Of a stretch of 21,874 bases of DNA, positions 1-6,511 are shown piece by piece. The DNA lies in contig DALQ01000105.1 of assembly GCA_002496845.1 (NCBI GenBank), positions 1 through 21,874 on the forward strand, written 5' to 3'. Made by a program: the position numbers and the translations under genes. Position 1 is the stretch's first letter; each line of letters opens with the position of its first letter. Source of the stretch: Euryarchaeota archaeon UBA495 (GTDB lineage: Archaea; Thermoplasmatota; Poseidoniia; Poseidoniales; Poseidoniaceae). The notes under the pieces were generated by a model, which had not been told where the DNA came from, did no database searches, and saw nothing but the letters and a program-made list of their open reading frames with translations.

Positions 1-381
1 GCGGTTGGTTTCCACGAGCACGGGCTCAGCACGGGCGTGGTGGATGACGCTGGGCACGGCGTGGAAGGTGAAGGCGTTGGTGAGGATCTTGTCACCGGGC
101 TCCACGCCGGCGATGTTGAGGGCGATGTACATCGCAGAGCCACAGGAGTTGGTGCCGATGGCGTGCTTCATGCCCATGTACTCGGCGAAGGTCTTCTCGA
201 AACGTGCCGTGAGGGACTCTTCCTTGCTTGGTGGTTGGTAGCGGTACATCACGCCGCGGCGCATGGCGTCGGCCGCCATGGCGATGCCTTCCTCAGGGAC
301 CGGTTTGAACGCCTTGTGGTTGAAGTCGATGATGCGCTCTCCGCCTTCGACGACGAGGCGACGACGTTCGTTGGTCATCAT
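1..381 (-). CDS. DegT/DnrJ/EryC1-family PLP-dependent sugar aminotransferase, N-terminal part (3' end outside window)
   Basis: The first 127 codons are present and the gene runs off the left edge. The product starts MMTNERRRLVVEGG. It carries typical DegT-family N-terminal features: an amphipathic stretch (residues 35-65) leading to FEKTFAEYMGMKHAIG, the phosphate-binding segment TNSCGSAM (78-85), then GVEPGDKILTNAFTFHAVPS (92-111). The family makes amino sugars on nucleotide-diphospho-keto-sugars for glycans and glycoproteins, using PLP bound to a lysine further downstream that is not in this window. Start choice: ATG at 381 has a TTGAA box exactly 24 nt upstream (403-412). An in-frame TTG at 414 directly abuts an AGGAGG and would add 11 residues, but that spacing is too short. 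Nearby deacetylase, flippase and glycosyltransferase genes support a role in surface glycans. The exact substrate cannot be told. Confidence 0.85.
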   Translation of the reverse strand, partial: MMTNERRRLVVEGGERIIDFNHKAFKPVPEEGIAMAADAMRRGVMYRYQPPSKEESLTARFEKTFAEYMGMKHAIGTNSCGSAMYIALNIAGVEPGDKILTNAFTFHAVPSVIHHARAEPVLVETNR

Positions 382-402
382 GACCTCGGGACTTCCGTTG
401 GG

Positions 403-412
403 GTCTTCAATC
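403..412 (-). promoter_or_regulatory. Putative TATA-like promoter box of the aminotransferase gene
   Basis: The minus strand reads GATTGAAGAC. The GATTGAA part (412 to 406) ends 24 nt before the ATG at 381. The identical decamer occurs at the identical distance before bolA (1937-1946). This spacing puts the box about where an archaeal TATA element lies if transcription starts at the ATG. Inferred from position and repetition only. Confidence 0.45.
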
Positions 413-473
413 AACCTCCTTTCTCCATCGTGTCGGTCGGAACTTCTTTGCACACTCCAGCAGCCATGAACAC

Positions 474-1256
474 GTGGTGAAACGCTCACTTCCTGCCTTG
501 GCAGCGATGGTTGCTGTGTTCATGCTTGCCGCAACCGTTTGGCCGCAGATGTCCATGTTTTCACTCGCAGGGATGCTTCAAGACGAGGGCTGCGACGCCG
601 ATGCGCCGATGCACATCCTGCTTTCCTTCGACGATCGCGCCCACCTCGATGACTGGGTGGAGTTCGCGCCCATGCTTGCCGAACGGAACGTGGTGGCCAC
701 CTTCATGCTCGACCGCGTCGGCACGATGGAGGAATCGGACTGGCAAAAGGTGCAGGTCCTGCTTGACCATGGGCACGCCCTTGGTTACCACGGTGAGCAC
801 CATCTTGGCGCCGAGGCTTCAGGCCTTACGCCGGAGGCATGGGTGCAACAGGAAGTCCTTCCCTCGATGGATGCCTTTGCCTCAAGAAACCTCTCGGCCG
901 AGGTGTTGGCCATGCCTCGTGGCGACAGCACCGCCGAGCACGAAGCGGCCGTCCTGGAGGTCGTCGAGCGTGTCCGGCTGACGGCCGGACCCGCCCATGA
1001 AGACGTCACGCCTTGGGCCAGCGGTTGCGGGGAGGGACCAGTCCACAAGGCCGTGAGCTTGGACGAAAGATGGGGTGGCGTCGATCGGTGGCTGCCCGAA
1101 GTGTTGGCCCTGCGCGAGGGGGCTGGTTTTGGGGTCGTTCATGCGTACGGCCACGAAGTGGGCGGAGAGGGGGTTGATCCTGACGCCTTGATCGAATTGA
1201 TTGACGCCTCACAGACGCGAGGTTGGTCGTGGGTCGGGTACGATGCCCTGCCTTGA
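474..1256 (+). CDS. Secreted or membrane-anchored divergent polysaccharide deacetylase (NodB-like)
   Basis: This 260-residue protein has an N-terminal hydrophobic segment (residues 7-34) that could be a signal peptide or anchor. A NodB-like core follows: SFDD at 51-54 (motif 1, usually TFDD), YHGEHH at 105-110 (motif 2, histidines spaced like H-x3-H) and MPRG at 147-150 in the place of the usual P-Y/R-G motif. Such enzymes remove N- or O-acetyl groups from polysaccharides with a metal held by Asp-His-His. The core is divergent, so activity is inferred. It starts with tandem GTG codons (474 and 477). A CTTTGCA box ends 24 nt before the second, slightly favouring 477. No ATG gives a better start. 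It ends directly against the convergent glutaredoxin gene. Confidence 0.72.
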   Translation: MVKRSLPALAAMVAVFMLAATVWPQMSMFSLAGMLQDEGCDADAPMHILLSFDDRAHLDDWVEFAPMLAERNVVATFMLDRVGTMEESDWQKVQVLLDHGHALGYHGEHHLGAEASGLTPEAWVQQEVLPSMDAFASRNLSAEVLAMPRGDSTAEHEAAVLEVVERVRLTAGPAHEDVTPWASGCGEGPVHKAVSLDERWGGVDRWLPEVLALREGAGFGVVHAYGHEVGGEGVDPDALIELIDASQTRGWSWVGYDALP

Positions 1257-1589
1257 TCAGGCTTGACGGCCTTCGTCGAACATCTCGCGAAGGCTGCCGT
1301 CCTGAAGCATCTCGAGGACGATGTCCGATCCGCCAATGAGTTCGCCGTGGACGAAAATCTGGGGCATCGTCGGGAAGTCCGACCATTCGCAGACGGAGGG
1401 GAAGGCGCGTCGGTCGCTGAGGATGTTCACCGAGGCAAAGGGTTCACCAAAGGCTTGGAGGGCTTGAGCAGCACGGTTCGAGAAGCCGCACTGCGGGGCA
1501 CCAGGTTCGCCTTTCATGAAGAGGACGAGCGCGTGCTCGTCCACGATGGCTTGCAGTTCGTCGGGGGTCCAATTGAATTCGTCATTCAT
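1257..1589 (-). CDS. Monothiol glutaredoxin, CGFS type (GrxD/Grx4/Grx5-like)
   Basis: This 110-residue protein has the signature CGFS active site (residues 34-37). It also has FMKGEPGAPQ before it, TMPQIFV (74-80, containing the cis-proline) and the glutathione-binding GGSDI (86-90). CGFS glutaredoxins bind a [2Fe-2S] cluster with glutathione and pass it on, commonly with BolA partners. Here bolA lies directly upstream, and its stop overlaps an ATG at 1598 (ATGA). The AGGAGG at 1600-1605 is 10 nt from the ATG at 1589 but only 1 nt from that at 1598, so 1589 is preferred. Starting at 1598 would add Met-Asn-Gly. The cytoplasmic pair is expected to act in iron-sulfur trafficking or iron sensing. 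It ends flush with the deacetylase stop. Confidence 0.93.
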   Translation of the reverse strand: MNDEFNWTPDELQAIVDEHALVLFMKGEPGAPQCGFSNRAAQALQAFGEPFASVNILSDRRAFPSVCEWSDFPTMPQIFVHGELIGGSDIVLEMLQDGSLREMFDEGRQA

Positions 1590-1594
1590 GCCGT

Positions 1595-1915
1595 TCATTC
1601 CTCCTTGGGGGGTCGCCGCCTGATGTGGATGCCGGTGCCTCCGGCGTGCGGGTGAAAGACCGTGTCGCCGGCGGTTTCGGCTTGTGCAGGCGTCATGCAC
1701 TTCAGGTCGAGGGCGTGCACCACGTTGGCCGCGATGTGCGGCTTGAAGTGGTTGAGGATCAGCTTCTGGCGTTGCAAGGGGCGCATGCCTTCGAAGGACG
1801 GCGAGATGACGCGCACGTGGAAGTGGTCTCCCGTGTTGTTCAGGTCCACGCATTCGACGGTGGCGTCGGGGATGATGGAGCGGACTTCGTCCTCCACCCA
1901 CGTGGTTTCGACCAT
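1595..1915 (-). CDS. bolA: BolA-family protein, probable partner of the downstream CGFS glutaredoxin
   Basis: This 106-residue protein shows the BolA fold signature: GDHFHV (29-34), SPSFEGM (38-44), the basic helix LQRQKLIL (47-54) and VHALDLKCMTP (66-76). BolA proteins form [2Fe-2S]-bridged heterodimers with CGFS glutaredoxins. The two are adjacent here and overlap by a stop/start, which strongly suggests a functional pair. The tail is unusual: VFHPHAGGTGIHIRR (86-100) adds three histidines (88, 90, 97) beyond the usual BolA end, possibly extra metal or cluster ligands (inference). The ATG at 1915 has the GATTGAAGAC box 24 nt upstream and no Shine-Dalgarno site, fitting a leaderless first gene. 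BolA is, as far as I know, uncommon in archaea. Confidence 0.9.
   Translation of the reverse strand: MVETTWVEDEVRSIIPDATVECVDLNNTGDHFHVRVISPSFEGMRPLQRQKLILNHFKPHIAANVVHALDLKCMTPAQAETAGDTVFHPHAGGTGIHIRRRPPKEE
1600..1605 (-). promoter_or_regulatory. Shine-Dalgarno site of the glutaredoxin gene
   Basis: AGGAGG on the minus strand lies inside the 3' end of bolA, 10 nt before the ATG at 1589. It argues for that start over the overlapping ATG at 1598 and for translation from a shared bolA-grx transcript. Confidence 0.6.
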
Positions 1916-1936
1916 GCATCGCCGTCATCGCGGACG

Positions 1937-1946
1937 GTCTTCAATC
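1937..1946 (-). promoter_or_regulatory. Putative TATA-like promoter box of the bolA-grx operon
   Basis: The minus strand reads GATTGAAGAC, identical to 403-412. GATTGAA (1946 to 1940) ends 24 nt before the bolA ATG. The exact repeat of sequence and spacing at two unrelated genes is the main evidence. Confidence 0.5.
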
Positions 1947-1997
1947 TGCGCATGGTCGTGGGTGCATTGATGGCGTGCCCGCCCCGCAGGTCAACCG

Positions 1998-3431
1998 ATG
2001 TCGGGCACGGCAGGACGGCCGCTCGACGCACGCAGGGATGCGGCGTGGCTTTCCGGTTCCGAAATCACCGCCGTGGCGCTGGCCCTTGTCGGACAGGTCC
2101 TCTTGACGTCGGCCCTGGCCGAGACCGCATACGGTCGGTGGATTTTGCTCCTCGACGTGTTCATCGCCGCCTTTCTTGTCCTCGATTTGGGCCTCCCCAC
2201 GCTGCTGGCCCGTGACGGGCCACGGCAGCCGTCGTCGCTCCGGCCTGCGGTCTGGCGCGTCTGGCGGGTCCAAGCGACCGTTGCGCTGCCCGTGACGGTG
2301 CTGGTTGGAGCGGCGGTGCTCCGCCGTCATCCAGACGTGCCCTCTCTGGTGATCATCGCTGCTGCAGTGTCCTTGCTGCACCTCGCCACCTACGCGCCCC
2401 GTGCCGCCCTACGAGCAGCAGGGGAGGCGCGTCTTGAGGCGTGGTCCAAGGTGGTTGAGCGCTCGGTGATGACCGGAGGATACGCTTTGTTCATGGTTCA
2501 AGGCGAAAGTGCCGTGCTTCCTTACGCCCTGGTGCTCGCTGCAGGTGCCCTCGCAGGTTTGCTGTGTTCGGCCCTTCTCTTGCATCGAACGCTGGGGTCC
2601 GCGCGGACCGGCCTCGATGAACTCGGTTCCGCGTGGGGTGCTTCTTGGCGCCCACTGCTCTGGGCTGGCGCGCCTTTTGCCCTGACCGCCGCGGTCTTGC
2701 CGTACGTTTCCCGGATCGAGAAGTTCCTGCTGGCCGATGCCCACGGGTACGATGCTGTTGCGGTGTTTCACGTGGCCCAAATGGCGTGGGCCGCTGGGCT
2801 CGTCGTGCCTGCCGCCATCCGTTCGGCGTTGATTCCAGCGTTTGGGGCTGTCCGAGAATCGAGCCAGTCCACCTCAGTCGAACTCAGGAAGGCTGAGGCT
2901 TGGATTGCACCGCTGGTGCCCATGGGTTTGTTCGCTGGAGCCTTGGTCGTGCCTCCTCTGTTCACCCTCGTGTTTCCCGCGTCGTACACCGACGGCGCAC
3001 TCGGGGCCAACGCAGGGCATCTGTTTCTCATCCTTCTTCCCGGCTGGGGATTGGCGATGATGGCCACGCCCTCCCTTGCTGGAATTCAAACCGGTCTCAA
3101 TCCATGGCGCTACGCTGGGCACGCCGGAGCCGGCCTGTGTTTTGCGGTCGTGGCCGGGCTGCTTTTGGTGCCGAACAACGGTCCGCTTGGCGCGGCGTGG
3201 GCGGCCCTTTCGGTGAGCGCTGTGCTGGCGTTGCTGGCCCTTGTTCTGCGCCCGTCCAGGCGAGACCTGCATGCACGGGCGTGGGGTGTGGTGGTGCTCA
3301 GCTGCGCCTTGGTTCCTTGGCTCTGGCAACACGCACCTTTGGCGTCGTTTGCTGCAGCCGTGGTGCTGACCGTCTTCGCAGTCCTTGTGGCTCGACCACC
3401 GAGCGAGGCTCAAAGCGGCCCTTCGGCGTGA
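1998..3431 (+). CDS. Polysaccharide flippase (Wzx/MOP-superfamily-like membrane transporter)
   Basis: This 477-residue, very hydrophobic protein has roughly 12-14 membrane segments spread over its length. Examples are ITAVALALVGQVLLTSAL near residue 23, the segment around YALVLAAGALAGLLCSALLL and the Ala/Leu-rich C-terminus. The N-terminal layout resembles lipid-linked oligosaccharide flippases of the MOP superfamily: a helix, an AYGRW motif near 44-48, then a helix with LDLGLPTLLAR. Charged residues in mid-protein helices (WAGAPFALTAAVLPYVSRIEKFLLA) also fit. It probably moves lipid-linked glycans across the membrane. Glycosyltransferase, aminotransferase and deacetylase genes nearby agree. 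ATG 1998 is preceded by CATTGAT (1965-1971) 26 nt upstream, a weaker version of the local promoter box. It overlaps the convergent gene by 22 bp. Confidence 0.78.
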   Translation: MSGTAGRPLDARRDAAWLSGSEITAVALALVGQVLLTSALAETAYGRWILLLDVFIAAFLVLDLGLPTLLARDGPRQPSSLRPAVWRVWRVQATVALPVTVLVGAAVLRRHPDVPSLVIIAAAVSLLHLATYAPRAALRAAGEARLEAWSKVVERSVMTGGYALFMVQGESAVLPYALVLAAGALAGLLCSALLLHRTLGSARTGLDELGSAWGASWRPLLWAGAPFALTAAVLPYVSRIEKFLLADAHGYDAVAVFHVAQMAWAAGLVVPAAIRSALIPAFGAVRESSQSTSVELRKAEAWIAPLVPMGLFAGALVVPPLFTLVFPASYTDGALGANAGHLFLILLPGWGLAMMATPSLAGIQTGLNPWRYAGHAGAGLCFAVVAGLLLVPNNGPLGAAWAALSVSAVLALLALVLRPSRRDLHARAWGVVVLSCALVPWLWQHAPLASFAAAVVLTVFAVLVARPPSEAQSGPSA

Positions 3432-4249
3432 TCCCACGGCTGTGCTGTTTCAGGTGCTGCATGTTCAGCAACGGCTGGTGGTTGAGCAGCGGGCTGTTCT
3501 ACCGGAGCCATGCCCTGTTGGACCGGCGCGTACGTCTGCATCCCAGGAGTAGTGGGCATCGTCCCAAGCGTGGTGGGCATGATGGTGGACTGACCGTAGG
3601 CTTGGGCAGGCATGGGTGCTGGGCCACTGCTCGTGACCAAACCGACGATGAGAAGGATCAGGCCAAGCGGCATGCCACAACAGGCCGCTGCACTGGCCAG
3701 CGCGCCCCCTCCAAACAGGGCGCCAAGGCCTTCGAACAAGGCGGCGAGCACGGGGTCGACGTACATCACGCTGACACCTGACGAGGCGGTAAACGAGTAG
3801 TCTCCATCTGTACAATCGGAGTCTTCCATCAACGTGGAGCAGGCGTAGCCAATGCGCGTCATGCCCCCGTCCACGTTCCCGTCCTCGCCGGGTTCGGGCA
3901 TGGAGCAATCGCGCGTGAATTCGTTGCTCGCTCCAGTTTCGCCGTCGCGGGTCACGCTGATGGAGCCACCGTCGTCGAAGAAGGCCACGCATGCGTCACC
4001 TTCTCCGTCCCCATCGTCGTCTTTCATCGGGGTGTCGATGTAGAAGAAGAAGCCGAGTTCACCCATGCCGTCAACATCGTCGTAGGTGATGGTTCCGCTG
4101 GTGGCGTTTTCGTAGTTCCAAAAGTCTTCCGAACCCTCCATGTCCTCCATGGAGGCCACAGAGTTGGATGCCATGGCGCCGCCCACCACCACGCCAAGGA
4201 GGCTCAAGATGAGGAAGACGGCTCCGGTGATGGTCAGACCTTTGTTCAT
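3410..4249 (-). CDS. Two-helix membrane protein with acidic ectodomain and Pro/Gln-rich cytoplasmic tail (unknown function)
   Basis: I do not recognise a family for this 279-residue protein. A first hydrophobic helix (residues 6-26) is followed by an acidic, extracytoplasmic-looking domain (about 28-165). It contains DDDGDGEGDAC (77-87), which resembles a calcium-binding loop, and cysteines at 87, 115, 137 and 146. A second helix (about 182-207) has a CC pair at 190-191. The tail (208-279) is rich in Pro, Gln, Ala and Met and lacks charge until its end, so it is probably disordered. The topology suggests an in-out-in anchored surface or scaffold protein. ATG 4249 has GTTTAAC 23 nt upstream and no Shine-Dalgarno. 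Its last 22 bp overlap the end of the flippase gene on the other strand. Confidence 0.75.
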   Translation of the reverse strand: MNKGLTITGAVFLILSLLGVVVGGAMASNSVASMEDMEGSEDFWNYENATSGTITYDDVDGMGELGFFFYIDTPMKDDDGDGEGDACVAFFDDGGSISVTRDGETGASNEFTRDCSMPEPGEDGNVDGGMTRIGYACSTLMEDSDCTDGDYSFTASSGVSVMYVDPVLAALFEGLGALFGGGALASAAACCGMPLGLILLIVGLVTSSGPAPMPAQAYGQSTIMPTTLGTMPTTPGMQTYAPVQQGMAPVEQPAAQPPAVAEHAAPETAQPWDHAEGPL

Positions 4250-4272
4250 GCAATTCCTATGCGTGCTCGGCA

Positions 4273-4279
4273 GTTAAAC
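4273..4279 (-). promoter_or_regulatory. Putative TATA box of the two-helix membrane protein gene
   Basis: The minus strand reads TTGTTTAACTG. GTTTAAC ends 23 nt before the ATG at 4249 and is the most A/T-rich stretch in the gap. Position matches the other boxes in this window, fitting a leaderless transcript. Confidence 0.45.
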
Positions 4280-4297
4280 AAGAGGGAGAAAGATGAC

Positions 4298-5377
4298 TCA
4301 AAGCCCTGCGAGCAGCGCACTCCATGCGTCTTGGACCGCAGGGCGAAGGCACCATTCGGGCAGAGCAACGTTTCGCTCGTTCCAGTTCATCTCCAACACC
4401 CGCTCGCAGGCATCAGCCAACGCTGTTGGGCTTCGATCCTCAGCAATGCACGCCTTAGGCAACCAACGGGCGAGATCACCGACATCGACGCTGGCCACCG
4501 GCGTGCCACAGGCGATGGACTCCTTGGCCACCAACGGCCCAGCCTCGCGCGAGGAGGTGATGAGCGTCAAGGATGCGACCATCATTCGGTCCCACACGAT
4601 GGGCCGAGGTTGTTGGCGAAGGGTGGTCATGCCCACAATCCATCCACGCGTTTCGAGTTCCCGCCCCGTTTCGAGGGCGAGGTAGTGTTCTTTTTCCGGG
4701 CGACGAGGGTCGGCGGGGAAGAGCACGTCAAGGCGATCACGCCTCCACCGCCCGCGCCAGGAGGACACGGGCTGTTGCCAATCCTCCTCAACGGGAACGT
4801 GGCATGGAATCACGGAAACGTCCGCATGCTCGATGCCTTCGAGGTGAGCCCGTTGTTCTTTGGCGACCAGCACCAAACGATCCAACGCTGCCATCATCCG
4901 CCGAAGGCGAGGGCCCACGTCACGGTGCTGCAGGCCCACGTCCAAATCCCATCCATGCACGACGCCGATGCAGGGGACCTTCCACGCCTCGGCCAAAGTG
5001 ATGGCCAAGGCGCCGACGGGCCACAAGGCGTGGACCACCACGGCCTCAGGCGCCCACTCGCCCAACCAGCGGTGCACCGTTGACGAACGGCGACGAATGC
5101 TGGCCGACGTCAGCCACGATGAGGCCTGATTTGACAAGCCCCAATACCGTGGTATCAGGACCTCGCCGCCGTCAAACGTGTGACGTGAAGGAGCCTTCGC
5201 GGCACCCGCGAGGGTTGAACGGCGGTTCTCTTGATACCTCATCATGCGGGGAAGCGGATTGACGACGCGGACGTCGTGCCCGGCGTCACGAAGCAACCGC
5301 ACGTGATCGGCGACGAAGGTGCCACGAGCAACGTTGGTCGGTAGCGGGTGCATCCCACTGAGCACAAGAATCCGCAT
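4298..5377 (-). CDS. Glycosyltransferase family 4 (GT-B fold)
   Basis: This 359-residue protein has a GT4 N-terminal domain: MRILVLSGMHP, then the acceptor-side loop NVARGTFVADHVRLLRDAGHDV (15-36) and VVHGWDLD (139-146). The C-terminal donor-binding domain has the EX7E motif, E278 to E286 in REAGPLVAKESIACGTPV, followed by SVDVGDLARWLP. Such enzymes transfer a sugar from a nucleotide donor with retention. Donor and acceptor cannot be read from sequence. It probably works at the cytoplasmic membrane face on surface glycans. It starts 9 nt after the rpe stop. GAGGGG at 5383-5388, overlapping that stop, lies 5 nt before the ATG, so the two genes are probably co-transcribed and translationally coupled. 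Confidence 0.88.
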   Translation of the reverse strand: MRILVLSGMHPLPTNVARGTFVADHVRLLRDAGHDVRVVNPLPRMMRYQENRRSTLAGAAKAPSRHTFDGGEVLIPRYWGLSNQASSWLTSASIRRRSSTVHRWLGEWAPEAVVVHALWPVGALAITLAEAWKVPCIGVVHGWDLDVGLQHRDVGPRLRRMMAALDRLVLVAKEQRAHLEGIEHADVSVIPCHVPVEEDWQQPVSSWRGRWRRDRLDVLFPADPRRPEKEHYLALETGRELETRGWIVGMTTLRQQPRPIVWDRMMVASLTLITSSREAGPLVAKESIACGTPVASVDVGDLARWLPKACIAEDRSPTALADACERVLEMNWNERNVALPEWCLRPAVQDAWSALLAGL

Positions 5378-5386
5378 TCAGACCCC

Positions 5387-6070
5387 TCAGGCCTCGAGCG
5401 CTGCATTGAGTTCGGCCAAGTTCTCGGCCACGCTTGCTCGGTCGTTGAACAGGCCTGAACCGACCACGGTGTTGGTCACGCCCCAGCTTCTGAGTTCAGC
5501 GATGTTGTGGGCTTTGACGCCCCCGTCGATTTGCAGTTGGACGGGGCGTCCTCCGTTGGCCACTTGCGTCGCAATGGCGTCCGCCAACCTCCGGACCTTC
5601 GTTTCCACGTTTGGGATGAAGGATTGACCTCCAAAGCCGGGGTTCACGCTCATGATCAGCACCAAATCAACGTCATGCAGCACCTCGAGGGCGGCTTCGA
5701 CGGGCGTGGCCGGGTTCAACACGATGCCAGCACCAGCGCCTCCGTCTCGGATGGCGTGAATCAGTCGGTGAAGATGCGTGACGGCTTCGACGTGCACGCT
5801 CAGGTGGTCGCATCCAGCATCGATGTACTGCTGAAAGCACGTCTCTGCATTGCTGACCATCAGATGGGCGTCAAAGGTCGGGCCGTCGCCCAGGGCTTTG
5901 CGAAGGCTGCGGATCACCGGTGGGCCGAAGGTCAAGTTTGGCACGAAGTTGCCGTCCATGACGTCGAGGTGCAACCAGTCCAAGCCCGCGTCCACCGCTT
6001 CGCGGCACGACGCGGCCAAATCGGCCAAGTCTGCCGTGAGCACCGAGGGCGCGATGACCACGTCCGCCAT
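5387..6070 (-). CDS. rpe: Ribulose-phosphate 3-epimerase
   Basis: This 227-residue TIM-barrel enzyme interconverts ribulose 5-phosphate and xylulose 5-phosphate in the pentose phosphate pathway. Characteristic segments are IAPSVLTADLADL (6-18), LHLDVMDGNFVPNLTFGP (33-50), DAHLMV (67-72), VNPGFGGQSF (142-151) and the phosphate-binding IDGGV (181-185) with VVGSGLF (202-208). Metal ligands H34, D36, H69 and D182 are all present. Length equals the family norm. The frame stays open upstream to 6385, but the upstream part has no family similarity and overlaps trxA, so ATG 6070 is used. No clear promoter box or Shine-Dalgarno is seen. The glycosyltransferase gene follows after 9 nt. Confidence 0.95.
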   Translation of the reverse strand: MADVVIAPSVLTADLADLAASCREAVDAGLDWLHLDVMDGNFVPNLTFGPPVIRSLRKALGDGPTFDAHLMVSNAETCFQQYIDAGCDHLSVHVEAVTHLHRLIHAIRDGGAGAGIVLNPATPVEAALEVLHDVDLVLIMSVNPGFGGQSFIPNVETKVRRLADAIATQVANGGRPVQLQIDGGVKAHNIAELRSWGVTNTVVGSGLFNDRASVAENLAELNAALEA

Positions 6071-6164
6071 GCATCGTCGGGGTGACCGACCCACATGAGC
6101 GTTCGCTCTTTCCTTGGACAAAGCCTCATAGGACACTTGCTTCAGGGGACACCGGGCGAGCAGA

Positions 6165-6506
6165 ATGGGTGACGTGATTTCCATCTCAGACAGCAAGTAC
6201 GAAGAGACCGTCGGCCAAGGGTGGGTTCTCGTGGATTTCTGGGCCCCTTGGTGTGGCCCTTGCAAGGCCCTTGGTCCTGTGCTTGAGCAAGTCGCCGGTG
6301 AACGTGAAATCACCGTCGCCAAGGTCAACACCGACACCGATTCGATGCATGCTGCCCGCCTCGGCGTCCGCGGCATCCCTGCCATGTACCTCTACAAGGA
6401 TGGCGAACTCATGGGCAACCAAACGGGTGCACTCCCCAAGGCCAAGGTGCTGGCGTGGATCGACGGCGCCATGTCCGACGCCTTCGGCGAAGGCGCAGAC
6501 TTCTGA
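6165..6506 (+). CDS. trxA: Thioredoxin
   Basis: This 113-residue protein has the full thioredoxin pattern: VLVDFWAPWCGPCK with the redox pair C30/C33 in WCGPC (29-33), the V-N-T-D-T-D strand (54-59), GVRGIPAMYLYKDGE with cis-Pro72, and a final helix. It is a cytoplasmic dithiol reductant for enzymes such as reductases and peroxiredoxins. It diverges from rpe across 94 bp. ATG 6165 gives the standard length. A weak ACTTGCT box ends 23 nt upstream and there is no strong Shine-Dalgarno. The stop is 5 bp from that of the convergent STAND-ATPase gene. Confidence 0.95.
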   Translation: MGDVISISDSKYEETVGQGWVLVDFWAPWCGPCKALGPVLEQVAGEREITVAKVNTDTDSMHAARLGVRGIPAMYLYKDGELMGNQTGALPKAKVLAWIDGAMSDAFGEGADF

Positions 6507-6511
6507 ACACA

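Noticed and set aside
382..414. TTG start for the aminotransferase at 414, directly after AGGAGG
   Set aside because: Zero spacing between AGGAGG and TTG is unsuitable, and the ATG at 381 has the repeated promoter box at the right distance. Kept as an alternative only.
6071..6385. N-terminal extension of rpe
   Set aside because: It overlaps trxA on the other strand and has no similarity to the family. The normal Rpe length is reached from 6070.
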